This document shows, piece by piece, positions 52,757-62,796 of a DNA stretch of 64,000 nt (its first letter is position 1; the number at the start of each line of letters is the position of its first letter). The DNA lies in NCBI GenBank assembly GCA_946902985.2, contig OX336391.1, forward strand, positions 149,433,545-149,497,544. Direction: 5' to 3'. The notes beneath the pieces are model-generated. The model saw only the letters and a program-made list of their open reading frames with translations, ran no database searches and had not been told where the DNA came from. This stretch comes from Meconema thalassinum. Lineage: Eukaryota > Arthropoda > Insecta > Orthoptera > Tettigoniidae. The position numbers and the translations under genes are program-made.

Positions 52757-53155
52757 TAAGCCAGTGAAATGAAATTCCTAAGTATGATAGGAAAGACAAG
52801 GAAAGACAGAATGAGGAATGAAGATGTTAGGAAGGAAGTTGGGATGGCAAAACTAAATGAGAGAATTGAGAAGAATAAACTAAGGTGGTTTGGACATGTA
52901 AAGAGGATGGAGGAAAATAGAATACCAAGACAGATGCTGGAGGCGAAGTGCAAGGGTAAGAGAGCAAGAGAAAGACCTAGAACAAGGTGGATTGATTCAG
53001 TGAAGAACAGCGTAAGAAAAAGAGATCTGGACTGGGACAAGATCGTGGAAGAAGAATGGTGGAAGGAAAGAGGAAAGTGGAGAAGTGCCATAAATACCCC
53101 GACCCGGCAGGAGCTGGATAAGGGGAAATGATGATGATGATGATGATGATGATGA
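52757..53155 (+). pseudogene. RTE-A LINE 3' end
   Basis: Frame 52769-53131 reads IGKTRKDRMRNEDVRKEV, LRWFGHVKRMEENRIPRQ, RARERPRTRWIDSVKNSV, EEEWWKERGKWRSAINTP and the natural stop, then GGAAATGATGATGATGATGA up to 53155. Only about 120 residues of the C-terminus remain, but that part is intact, so this is a strongly 5'-truncated recent copy. Confidence 0.88.
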
Positions 53156-53386
53156 ATGGTTTTTATAAGATACTTGACTGAATGATTTAATCAATGTGTT
53201 GAAGAAAAAAATGTTTGAAACGTGTAAAACTATGGTAATTAATATTGAAATAATGAAAATAACAATATTATTATTCCAGGTATTGACAGGACAGAACCTT
53301 AAAAAGTACTATACACAAAATGTTATTGATATTTTAGAATAGTTAAAATCCTCATGTAGAGGTAATAAAATAATCATAATCTTAAT

Positions 53387-53650
53387 TTCCCCCTTTCCAG
53401 CTGACATTGGGTTGGGGCAAATATAGTCCCTCTCCACTTCGTTCTGTCGTTCCACCATTCCTCTTCCGACACGGTGTTCCAATCCAGGTTCCGTTTTCTA
53501 ATGCTATTCTTCAGAGTCCATCCAACACATTCTTGGTCTTCCTCGTCCTGTCATCTGTTGTTCCAGTGCTCGTCTTGGTAGCCTTACTTCATTCATCCTT
53601 GTCCATACCATCTCAATCTGTTTTTCTCCAGTTTGTCATTTAGTTTCTGT
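53387..53650 (-). pseudogene. RTE-B LINE 3' end
   Basis: Reverse strand matches 40640-40910: CCAGCTGACATTGGGTTGGG, CTGTCGTTCCACCATTCCTC, ATCCAGGTTCCGTTTTCTAA. Deletions near 53510 and 53600 relative to the 40.6-kb copy. Confidence 0.8.
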
Positions 53651-53791
53651 GAAGGCAAATCAGTTGACAAGTATTGAACAAATTTTGCATTTGTTGCATG
53701 TGCTATAAACTAGCCTACATACTCAAATAGATTTTCCTAAATTATTTAATTTGAATAAAGTAAACTGTTTTGAATGCTTTTATTTTTGCAG

Positions 53792-53942
53792 AAAAGTAGC
53801 TGATTTGACAGAGACCAGTCTTGCTGCATATGTTAGGGACTGTGATTTGCCAGTACACTGCTTACACTGCCAAATGGAGTTCACCTGCAGGACTGAGCTT
53901 CAAGAGTTACTTAAAGGCAACTCGAAGCCATGCTTGATCTAT
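53792..53942 (+). other. candidate host-gene internal exon with Cys motif
   Basis: Flanked by a strong acceptor (TGCTTTTATTTTTGCAG to 53791) and a strong donor (GTAAGT at 53943). The 151-bp stretch is open in one frame: VADLTETSLAAYVRDCDLP, VHCLHCQMEFTCRTELQELL, KGNSKPCLIY. C-x2-C with hydrophobic surroundings suggests a small zinc-binding fold; E6-type zinc domains come to mind but the match is loose. Family not recognised. No neighbouring exon was found, so the window may lie mostly in introns or between genes. Confidence 0.45.
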
Positions 53943-54133
53943 GTAAGTCATAGGATAATACAATTAATATTTTACAAATCATCCGTGGATTGAACTTATC
54001 TTTATTTGCAGATTTCTCTCTAAAATGAGTCTGGCTAAAACATGAAATATTGGGAATATTATACTAATAAAATCTCCTGTTCCACCTGTGATGGTTAACA
54101 TCCTGTTACAGGCTGGACGTTTGTTTCAGACGA

Positions 54134-54200
54134 GTGAAAATTGAAATTCTCCAACAACACTTTTGCCTCACATGCCTCTCTAAGTAATTAAAATTGCAGA
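54134..54200 (-). mobile_element. Helitron helicase fragment
   Basis: Minus strand reads LREACEAKVLLENFN, the same helicase segment as at 19415-19455, adjoining the same LINE-E 3' end. Confidence 0.7.
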
Positions 54201-54487
54201 TTGTTGTTGTTTGAGTCTTCAGTTTTTTAACTGGTTTGATGCAGCCCTCCATGTCTCCCTCTCCTGAGCTAATCGTTTCATCTCTACATAGCTACCACAC
54301 CCTACATCCGAGGAAAACTGTTTAACCCTGGTTTACCCCTACAGTTCTTGTCCTCGACCCTCCCATCCATAACTAAGCTTGCTATTCCTGGGTGTCTTAA
54401 TATGTGTCCTACTCTCCTATCTCTTCTCTTCATTAGCAGTCGCCAGAAACATCTCTCCTCTCCCACTCGTCTTAATACCTCTTCATT
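54201..54487 (-). pseudogene. LINE-E 3' fragment, second composite copy
   Basis: Minus strand reads EEVLRRVGEERCFWRLLMKR, VGHILRHPGIASLVMDGR, EDKNCRG and the CTGAAGACTCAAACAACAAC end. The junction with helicase sequence is the same as at 19471. Confidence 0.78.
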
Positions 54488-55283
54488 TACACCTTTAAGA
54501 ATCAAAATTTCTCATTTTTCATTTTTTTCTACGTTTATTGATTCTTCCTCTTCAAATCATTGCAACAATTTCTTTGATTTGCAACTTATCATACTTCTGA
54601 AGTTATGACCAAAAACGTGCAGAGGAGTTTAGGAAGTTTTCCTACATATTGGTAACTTTGTTGCTCGTTTCTCGAAACTTTGGATTTTCAAATCAGTTTC
54701 CTTAGTAACTGCCAGAGTTTTCAAGATAATGAAGTGACATTTAGTATACATGTGTATCTTATAGGGAAGAACAATATGACCTAGAACTGTTGTTGTACTT
54801 GTCACAGTTTCGGTTAAAAAAAAAAATTCAGTGAAAAAAATTGCAAAAACGTTACTTTAATATAATCTTAAAAAAAAAAAAAAAAAAAAAAAATGTCTTT
54901 ATAGATTCCAATGATTCTAGGTCAGTCTCTAGCTACCGTATTAGTAAATACAATGAAAAGAGAATTTTTGAAAAACAATTATATTTGTGTAAAATATTAG
55001 GGAAACGGTGGATCAGTGCACAATATGCAGCCGCCATTTTAAATGCCTAATTTGCGGAAATGCATTCGTCATATGACCTGTAAATACACGAACATATTGG
55101 CAAAGCATAGTGTGATGGGCAGAACAAATTACAAGTCTTAAGTACTTTCTGTTGCTGAGGAATAAAAATGTGAAATATACATGATTTTCGGATCCTTAAA
55201 GATGTAGGTCCCCCCCTTAATGGAAGACTGGAGGCGAGTTACTACAGTACCTGTGTTGTTGTCACCTGCCCCATGCGGTGAGA
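54488..55283. other. no gene; poly(A) run
   Basis: A22-like run at about 54870-54893. AT-rich sequence without support for coding. Confidence 0.45.
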
Positions 55284-55439
55284 TGATTGACAAACCTTGT
55301 GGTGTTTGAAGCCATATTTTCAGTGTTGCCTTAGTAAACCAGAGTTTAGTGCTTTTCAGTCGGTCAACACGAATGTACCCAAAAGAGATGGGTTATGCCC
55401 TAATCCTGAAATAAATTACATGAGATTAATAAAACACTA

Positions 55440-55480
55440 GGATGACCAGTTTCGATCGTCAAGCGATCATCATCAGATCC
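55440..55480 (-). ncRNA. hammerhead-ribozyme-like motif (left arm, opposite strand)
   Basis: Mirror copy of the 55943-55983 motif on the minus strand, imposed by the perfect inverted repeat. Confidence 0.6.
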
Positions 55481-55942
55481 AATACACTTAGGCTATAAAA
55501 TCTATGTTTGAAATACAGGTGAAAATATTTACAATATGTACAATTATTTAGTTGCAGTATTGGTACTGCAACTGTCAGTGTATGCTAAATGCAGTATATA
55601 TGTTAGGTGAAATGCTAAATGGTGATGGCTATCCGGAGATTGTACTTTAGAGAGATTATATGGTTGTAAACTATGGTTAAACTATACAATTTTAGGCTAA
55701 CTACTTATAATCAGATAAGTAGTTAGCCTAAAATTGTATAGTTTAACCATAGTTTACAACCATATAATCTCTCTAAAGTACAATCTCCGGATAGCCATCA
55801 CCATTTAGCATTTCACCTAACATATATACTGCATTTAGCATACACTGACAGTTGCAGTACCAATACTGCAACTAAATAATTGTACATATTGTAAATATTT
55901 TCACCTGTATTTCAAACATAGATTTTATAGCCTAAGTGTATT

Positions 55943-55983
55943 GGATCTGATGATGATCGCTTGACGATCGAAACTGGTCATCC
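55943..55983 (+). ncRNA. hammerhead-ribozyme-like motif (right arm)
   Basis: Self-cleaving RNA candidate. Stem I GGAU/AUCC (55943-55946, 55980-55983), core CUGAUGA (55947-55953), one extra U, stem II GAUCG/CGAUC with loop CUUGA (55955-55969), core GAAA (55970-55973), a two-base-pair stem III AC-UG-GU, cleavage after C 55979. Type I with very short stem III, as in newt-satellite and Penelope-like hammerheads. The extra U at the base of stem II is a deviation. Confidence 0.6.
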
Positions 55984-56095
55984 TAGTGTTTTATTAATCT
56001 CATGTAATTTATTTCAGGATTAGGGCATAACCCATCTCTTTTGGGTACATTCGTGTTGACCGACTGAAAAGCACTAAACTCTGATTGACAAACCT

Positions 56096-56539
56096 ATCGC
56101 ACTCTACTGCTGAAGTACAGTCATTGGCAAATATAATGGTGTTCTGTTCGTAACTATGTAATGTGTACTTCCGCGCCACACAACACTTCGACATGGATTA
56201 CTTTTCTGCACGGTGGTGTCGTCACATGCTCAAGTCTGGAATTTCATTACATCAGACCGGTGGTGACAACAGTGAAGCGAGAGAGCGACTGTGTACAGGC
56301 TCATCCGCAAGCTTCAAGGTCAAGGGCAATCATCAAAAACAAACGTCCGGCTTGTACACAAGTCAACACGAATTCTGAGTCTGGGTTCTGTATGTCTGAT
56401 TTTGATTTGTCATGCCTAACTAATGAAAGAGAAAATAGTTTTACCTAATCAAGTTTGCTTTTGTTGCTACCATAATGAAAGTTCAAATTTCAAGGAAATT
56501 CTCTATTTTTATAAGTTGAAACGAAAACAAACTTTACGG
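56096..56539. other. short coding-like frames, unassigned
   Basis: About 56163-56378 (plus) reads FDMDYFSARWCRHMLKSGI and GNHQKQTSGLYTSQHEF, with an overlapping frame of 95 codons. It has a protein-like look but I do not recognise it. Confidence 0.3.
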
Positions 56540-57850
56540 TACTTTATATATTTATTATTTACAAAACATAGTTAACATTAATCTACAAATCGAAAAAAAC
56601 AATACAAACAAACTCTCAAAATGAATATTTTTGGCACTTCTTCTGTGTGGGTACAAACTTTTTCGTATTAGCCCCCAAATGTAATCGCCATGTACGGTTG
56701 GAAGTTAAACATCAGTAAATGTGAGATCCTGTTAACGATCAGGAAAAGGGACAGACCAATGAGTGGGATAACACTTGGAGGTGGACAGCTGAAGAAGGTG
56801 GAAAGTCTCAAGTACTTGGGAAGTATAGTGGAGGAAAATGGGAGAAATGACAAAGAGATTACGGAACGTGGCAGACAGGCAGAAGCATTTCTGAGAAGCA
56901 TTAGGAGCTTAGTGTGGAATAAAGATGTCCCACAAAAAAGCAAGGAAGTGTTATACAGAAGCTACTATATCCCGATACCGACCTATGCATCAGAAATGTG
57001 GATAATGAAGAAGAGACATACGCAGAATACATGCAAGTGAAATGGTGTTCCTGCAAAGTAGGATCGGAGTAACAAGAAGAGACAGGGTGAGGAATGAAAA
57101 GGTCAGGGAAATAGTGAAAGAGGAGCCCTTGCAAGGTAGGATTGAGACGTCAAGACTAAGGTGGTATGGACACTTAAAGAGAATGGAACAGAAGAAGATT
57201 CCCAAGAGGATACATGAGATGCAGATGCAGAAGAAACGACCAAGAGGAAGGCCAAGAGATAGATAGCTGAAAGGAGTGGAGGAATGTGTCAGGAAGAGAG
57301 GCGAGAACTGGTCCAGAGTGACAGCGGAGAGGTGGTGGGAAGAAAGGTCAAGTGGCGAGGCTATGTTCCAAACAGACCCAGCCTGGGACTGGAAACTGTA
57401 CATGATGATGATGATCTCATTATATTGTCCTTGATAATGTTCCATCACGTCTTCCCCTTGCTCTTCTGAATGAGCCCCCAAGTTATCTTTAAATTGGTCC
57501 AAGTGAGCATGTAATATGTCTACTTTAAGGGACATTCTGCAACTCATGAGTTAAAGTTCTCAAGCATAGTGGAAATGAGCTTTGTAATTCTCAGCTTTCT
57601 TATTTCCAAGGAAGTCGTGGATCACTGCTTTAAGGCTGTACCATGCTTGTTTTTCGTGGGTGTTGAGTAATTGTGGAAAATTTTCACTGGCCATTAGTTT
57701 TATTATTTGAGGACAGACGTAAATACCAGCTTTAATTTTAGCCTCTGACACTTCAGGAAAAAAGTCTTAAATGCTTAAAGCTTCAGAATCTTGACAAAGA
57801 GCCTTTACAAACTGCTTCATGAGGCCTAATTTTATATGCAATGGAGGCAT
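56540..57850 (-). pseudogene. relic of a multicopy arthropod gene family, split by RTE-C
   Basis: On the minus strand about 57850-57416 reads HIKLGLMKQFVKAL, VSEAKIKAGIYVCPQIIKLM, AWYSLKAVIHDFLGNKKAEN, LHAHLDQFKDNLGAHSEEQG and HYQGQYNE. After the RTE-C insertion (56690-57415), 56689-56560 continues MGDYIWGLIRKS. I recall this protein (with the SEEQGE-type motif) as multicopy and unnamed in many arthropods, possibly transposon-borne; its function is unknown to me. Several stops (for example near 57765 and 57556). Confidence 0.6.
56690..57415 (+). pseudogene. RTE-C LINE 3' part
   Basis: Begins YGWKLNISKCEILLTIRK, then GGQLKKVESLKYLGSIVEEN, SLVWNKDVPQKSKEVLYRSY, a frame change near 57040, RIGVTRRDRVRNEKVREIVK, LRWYGHLKRMEQKKIPKRIH, RPRGRPRDR then stop TAG, and an end at GGAAACTGTACATGATGATG. 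Matches the minus copies at 3363-4050. 5' truncated after the RT core. Confidence 0.85.
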
Positions 57851-57892
57851 TGAAACAGGATCATTGTGTAAAGTACAAAAGCAAACATTATT

Positions 57893-58130
57893 TATTATGC
57901 GACTGGCTGCGTGGCTCAACGGTAACGTTCTCGCCTGAAGAGTCCAAGATAGCGGGATCGAATCCCGGCGCAGTCAGTTGGCATTTAAGGGTGCTTAAAT
58001 GTGAAGGAGCCATGTCAGTAGATTTACTGGCACATTAAAGATTCCCTTCATGGCAAAATTCCAGCATCCCTGCGTCTCTTAAAGCCGCAGTAGTTAAATG
58101 GGACATCATACCAATAACATTTATTATTAT
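57893..58130 (+). mobile_element. tRNA-derived SINE, family S4
   Basis: A box TGGCTCAACGG (57912-57922) and B box GGATCGAATCC (57955-57965), near consensus. The body includes GGCATTTAAGGGTGCTTAAA and ends near ATTATTATATTAATTA. A possible TSD (AACATT-ATTTATTAT versus AACATTTATTATTAT) is imperfect. Confidence 0.78.
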
Positions 58131-58555
58131 ATTAATTATGATTGGCGTTTTTGGTTACTGTCTGTACACAATCAGAATATATGCATTAAATAATGGACTC
58201 GACACAATGTTTTGTTTGTTGACTAGTGTTAAAAAATACTTCTGCGTTGCAAAACGGATTTAATGTTACACAGCATAACATTGTCTTTATTTGCACTATA
58301 GTCAGACAATCTTGGGTGTGAGATAAGAGGTAAGAGTATGAACTACACCAAAGAGAAGATGTTTCAGCAATTTGAAGCACCACCACATTTAGTAAGAAAA
58401 AATAAAATGACATAACAATCTTTATTTCCACTGATATTTTATATTAATTGAAATTCTACTGCTTTGCTTTTTGGCATCCTCGTAGGAAACGAGTATACAA
58501 ATTAGAACAGACATACAGTATATCATAGACAGGGCAAGTAGTCTTTGAAAGACCA
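58131..58555. other. no recognisable feature
   Basis: AT-rich. Nothing supported. Confidence 0.4.
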
Positions 58556-58950
58556 CCTTGTGGTGTATCAGCTAGCCTGCTTGGCTATTGCCCCAGAGGT
58601 CAGAGTTTGATTCCTGGCTCTGCCAAGAAATTTAATTCTGGTCTGAGGGCTGTAACGGGGTACACTCAGCCTCATCAGGCAAAACTGAGAAGAGGTGGAT
58701 TCTATTCCCATCTCAGCCATCTTGAAAGTGGTTTTCCGTGGGTTCCCCACTTTCACTACAGGCAAATGCTGGGATGATTCCTAACATAGGCCAAGGCCAT
58801 CTCCTTACCAATCCTAACTTGATTTATAAATACACACTAACACAGCCATCACAATAAGACATGTTATCAAACAAATTTCACACCCACCCAAGTGCATGAG
58901 GCAACATGACCACAATGTCTCAAAGCTCCTAAATAAATCAACAACATTGT
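58556..58950 (+). mobile_element. SINE S3, with hairpin tail
   Basis: Head GCTAGCCTGCTTGGC, B-box-like AGTTTGATTCC, body GGGGTACACTCAGCCTCATC, tail ACACACTAACACAGCCATCA, then a hairpin region (GAGGCAACATGACCACAATG...AGCTCCTAAATAAATCAACA). Confidence 0.8.
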
Positions 58951-59722
58951 CTTTGAAAAGTGGGATGAGAATTTTCACTTAAACTAAACACTTACCATAC
59001 AAAAGAATGAATCTTACTCAAACTGTTTTACACCTGCTAATATTCCAAATCTTTATTGGAACATAGTTTTCGTCTTTCAGAGAGACCTCTTGAGCTTATG
59101 TGCTTAGCCTAATATCTTCATATGTATTATTTATGAAAACTTGACATTAAATAACAATATAAACGAACACTGTTACGAAATGGACGTCCTTACAATCTTC
59201 ATTAATTTTGAAGAGTTATTCGTATTAAAATCAAAAACCAAAATTCTAAAGTTATAATTTAATATAAATAAAAAAAAGTCTTGATTTCTAGAATTTTTAA
59301 GTGGAATGGGTTTTGTGGAAGAAACCATTTAGGTTAATGATGTACAATAGATATATTAATACCTTTGCTGTCTGCCTAATTTGTTAAATGTCCTATTGTA
59401 CATACCTTGATCATTTTGAAGTCTCCTATCCTTCTTAAAGTCACCTCTTTAATTTGGATTATATATATAAAGCTTTTGTAACTGTCTCGCTGTGAAAGAA
59501 TGAATGACAACATAAAAAAAAAAAAAAAAAACACACACACAAAAAACTCCCCCACCAAACTGGGATGGGGGGGGGGGCAAAATAAACAAGCTGTTTCAAA
59601 CTTACAGGACAACATGGGAGAATGTAATGTTGCTTCCCAGAACAGTTATTGCAAGTGCTGCTAAGCCCTCCCCTTGTACACTACACTACAGTTAAACAAC
59701 ACACTTCTAAAAGTTAAATCTA
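58951..59722. other. no gene; simple runs
   Basis: A-rich run at about 59513-59531, AC repeats, and a G run at about 59566-59576. No coding supported. Confidence 0.5.
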
Positions 59723-60728
59723 GCGAGCAGGGGCGGATCTAGGGGAGGGCGACTGCCCAAGGCCCCGCGTCCGGGGAGCCTCGCGCCATGGTTTTTAAAA
59801 AATTTAATTAATTATACTTTTCAAACTAATTTATAATTTTTTTTTTTTTTTTTTCAGTGCAGCTATGACCTCCCTTGACCGTTTAGCAAGTTTTGATTTA
59901 ACTGAAATAATAGGAGACTTTAGCTGGAAAAATAGTCGCAAAGTATTATTTTAATATTTCATAGTTTACATAATCTTCTTTAAGGCGACCTAGAGGTTCC
60001 TTTCATATTATTAAAACAAGATGTTCAGTAAAGAACATACAGCCTACTTTCTCCTAAATGCATGGGTATTATTATAACTCTTTGTCCTTTTCAAGGAGTA
60101 TAATTGAATGTTGGTTGTAGTAGGTTGTTGAAATACAACGTGCTATACGGATATTAAACATGAATATGAGGTGCCCTTTGCTAGTGCTACCTCTGTAAAA
60201 AATTTCATTCAATTCGGTTTCACCGTGTTTGAATTGATATGGGGAATCGATTTGCACACATACATGGCCGCTATCTGCAAACTATTGGCCTGATGACCTT
60301 GTAGTTCAGTCAAAAGATGCTTCCCACAAAAAGGTATGTTGTTGCAAAATTTGGTAGAGATCAAATGATTAGGTTGAACGTAATTTGATTTAAGCTTTTA
60401 GCATTTGGGTGGCCGCCATTCCGTTTCCGTCTAGATGGTGGTGATATAAAACATGACACTGAGGTGCCCTTTGCTAGTGCTACCTCTGTACCCAATTTCG
60501 TTCAATTCGGCCCTGTGTAGATCTCATAAGTCTACTTTCATTTTTGCAAAAATCTAAAGTAGGCTAAAAATATACTGTAGTGTATTCAAATCTTGTAATT
60601 ATTCTTCATTTTATTATTACAAAACTACTTTGCATTTGATTTGATATCTTTTTATTTCCTATTGTTGTGGTCCCCACCTTATCATATCGCCCAGGGCCCC
60701 GCAAGGCCTGGATCCGCCACTGCGAGCA
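59723..60728 (+). mobile_element. hAT-type DNA transposon, internally deleted
   Basis: Ends GGGGCGGATCTAGG (from 59730) and, reversed, AGTGGCGGATCCAGG (to 60721), flanked by GCGAGCA (59723-59729 and 60722-60728; 7 of 8 if the next base is counted). hAT elements make 8-bp TSDs. A small transposase C-terminal remnant is at 59865-59954. An internal duplication of GAGGTGCCCTTTGCTAGTGC lies at 60168 and 60462. Confidence 0.72.
59865..59954 (+). pseudogene. hAT transposase C-terminal remnant
   Basis: Follows a long T tract and CAG (acceptor-like) and reads TSLDRLASFDLTEIIGDFSW, then KNSRKV and stop. This matches the end of hAT/ZMYM-type transposases (RL...S.....L.DII..FA..K.RKV). Only about 30 residues. 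Confidence 0.6.
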
Positions 60729-60894
60729 AGTGTCTAATATTGATTTTGCAGAAACATGGTCGAAATCTCTTACAGTTATCAGGCCCACCTGTATGCATGA
60801 ACACAACTTAGTGCCCGTTTCCTTTTTTTTAAGAGAGACAATATAATTTCTCCCATTTCTCTTATACATTTTAATAAATAACACCTGTCCATCT

Positions 60895-61285
60895 CATTGG
60901 GTAGTGGCTTGCACTCTTGGCTGTCACTGCGGAGGCCCGAGTTAGATTCCCAGGTTCATCAAGAAATTTAATTCTGGTCTGAAGGGCTGGAACGGGGTAC
61001 ACTCAGTCTCGTGATGTAATACTGAGAAGTGGTGGGTTTGATTCCCACCTCAGCCATCCCGGAAGTGGTTCTCCTTGTTTTCCCTCTTCTACTCCAGGCG
61101 AATGCTGGGATAGTTCCTGAATTAAGGCCATGGCTGCCTCCTTCCCAACCCTCATCTGAAATACAAATACACACACTAATACAGCCATTTCAGTAACACA
61201 GGTTATCAAATTCCACACACCCAAGTACACGGGGCTACACGACCACAATGTCGCAAAGCCCCTAAATGAATCGACAACAATAAAT
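60895..61285 (+). mobile_element. SINE S3, with hairpin tail
   Basis: Head CTCATTGGGTAGTGGCTTGC, B-box-like GAGTTAGATTCC, body GGAACGGGGTACACTCAGTC, then CACACACTAATACAGCCATT, hairpin GGGGCTACACGACC...AAGCCCCTAAATGAATCGAC. Confidence 0.82.
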
Positions 61286-61379
61286 AACGCCTGGTTCATG
61301 AATTTATTTTGCCAAGATTTATAACATTGTTTTTAAATTATGGCAGCAAATGGAAAGAATGAAAGCTTTTATTCTCAAC

Positions 61380-62043
61380 TACAGTGGAACTTGGATAATT
61401 CGAACCTCAAGGGACTAGTAAAAAAATTCGAATTATCCAAAAATTCGAATTAAGAAAATTCTTTGAAAAAGGTAAAGAAAACATATTGTATTACGTTTAC
61501 ATCATGATTTACGTTCAACTAAGCAGATTAACAGACAACGGTACTTTATAAAGACTGTATCGTGAATAACCACAAAAATTTGAAATGAAGAATAAAACCA
61601 AAATGTTCTATTCATCTATTTAACGACAGTAATCCAGCAATCAAGTTAAGTCTTAAAGAAATCTACTGTTTTTCAAAATAGTTTTGAGATTTTCACCAGT
61701 TTCCTACAATTAATTCTATCAGCCATCACAAAAGAATCTAACGAATTTAAGGAATGAAAAACGGAACTACTTACGTCATTTCTACTTTCAAAAAAAGAAA
61801 AAACTCCAAGTTCTGTGATGTGGTTTGTTGCTTGGGCTCAAGTCGGAACAGTTTTTTTGGGAACTAACCCAACTGTCCCAACGGTTTGGCTTCCGATCAG
61901 CTTTTTACACTAAAATCGTAGACTTATCCAAAATAATAATTTGAATTAACCATGATTTTTTAGCATTGATTGTATATAAAATGCAAGGGACCAAGAGAAA
62001 AATTCGAATTAAGGAAGATTTCTATTAGCCACGTTCCACTGTA
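61380..62043. mobile_element. pogo/Tigger-type MITE
   Basis: Ends CAGTGGAACTTGGATAATTC (61382) and, reversed, CAGTGGAACGTGGCTAATAG (to 62041), flanked by TA (61380-61381, 62042-62043). 660 bp. Subterminal AATTCGAATTA-like repeats at both ends. No transposase frame. Confidence 0.85.
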
Positions 62044-62734
62044 ATGCATATTTTGTTGGATAAACAGTACAGAACACTTGTTAGTGTCTGCTTTAGAAAA
62101 TTCATACAAAAAAAAAAAGATTCAATATTATTAGTCTTCCTTCCTCTTAAATCGATCACATCTTCCAGTTGGTGGGTATGGAGTCAACTAGACATCTCAG
62201 ATAATGCTTGTTTCTGCTATGGCAGGTCTGTCCAGGGAAAATGTCACGTTGGCAGTCGTCTGCCATGTTAGTGTGATGGCCTTTCCGTAGTGAATTGGGG
62301 GTTGTGTGGGGAAGGTGGCGGTCGAGGCTTGGCTGCAAGCAAGGAAGCGAGCTGGCGGAAGGATGGGCAACGTTGTGTGTGGCGTTGAATGGGACATTAG
62401 TAACCGATAATCAGTAGCTATAATAAATCCTTTAATCATACTGCCTGCTTTAATACTTTTTAAAACTATTTACAACTATCAACAGGTCACATTTTTACGT
62501 AGTTCATGTTTTCGATTTCAATGAAACTAGATTTGCAATATTCGGTTGCATTGCATTTGCCAAGTGAATTCTGAAAATAGCTTCACGTGAAGCTTCCGTA
62601 AAAGTTGACCTTGACACATACTTGTTCAAATTCACTAACCCATTCCAGTCATAATTTAATGTTCATATTTTTAGCCTACTTTTCACATTTTGCAAAAATG
62701 AGGAAAAAGTAGTCTTATGAGATCGGGCAAATGT
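62044..62734. other. no recognisable feature
   Basis: Unassigned. Short frames on both strands without recognisable motifs. Confidence 0.4.
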
Positions 62735-62735
62735 G

Positions 62736-62776
<41 letters not shown>

Positions 62777-62796
62777 GGCTGGCTGTGTGTGTGTGT
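62735..62796. repeat. (TCTG)n / (GT)n microsatellite
   Basis: TCTG units followed by GGCT and GT units, directly before the tandem-repeat field. Confidence 0.9.

Larger units (their letters stand above)
55284..56095. mobile_element. perfect 369-bp inverted repeat, Penelope-terminal-repeat-like, with 14-bp TSD
   Basis: Arms 55340-55708 and 55715-56083 are reverse complements with no mismatch that I could see, separated by 6 bases (AATCAG). The 14-mer TGATTGACAAACCT is at 55284-55297 and 56082-56095, so the unit (42 bp of unique left sequence plus both arms) seems to have inserted as one piece. Each arm carries a hammerhead-like motif, as in terminal repeats of Penelope-like elements, which can occur in inverted arrangement. 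No coding. A Penelope-like RT relic is elsewhere in the window (24440-25170). Confidence 0.8.
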
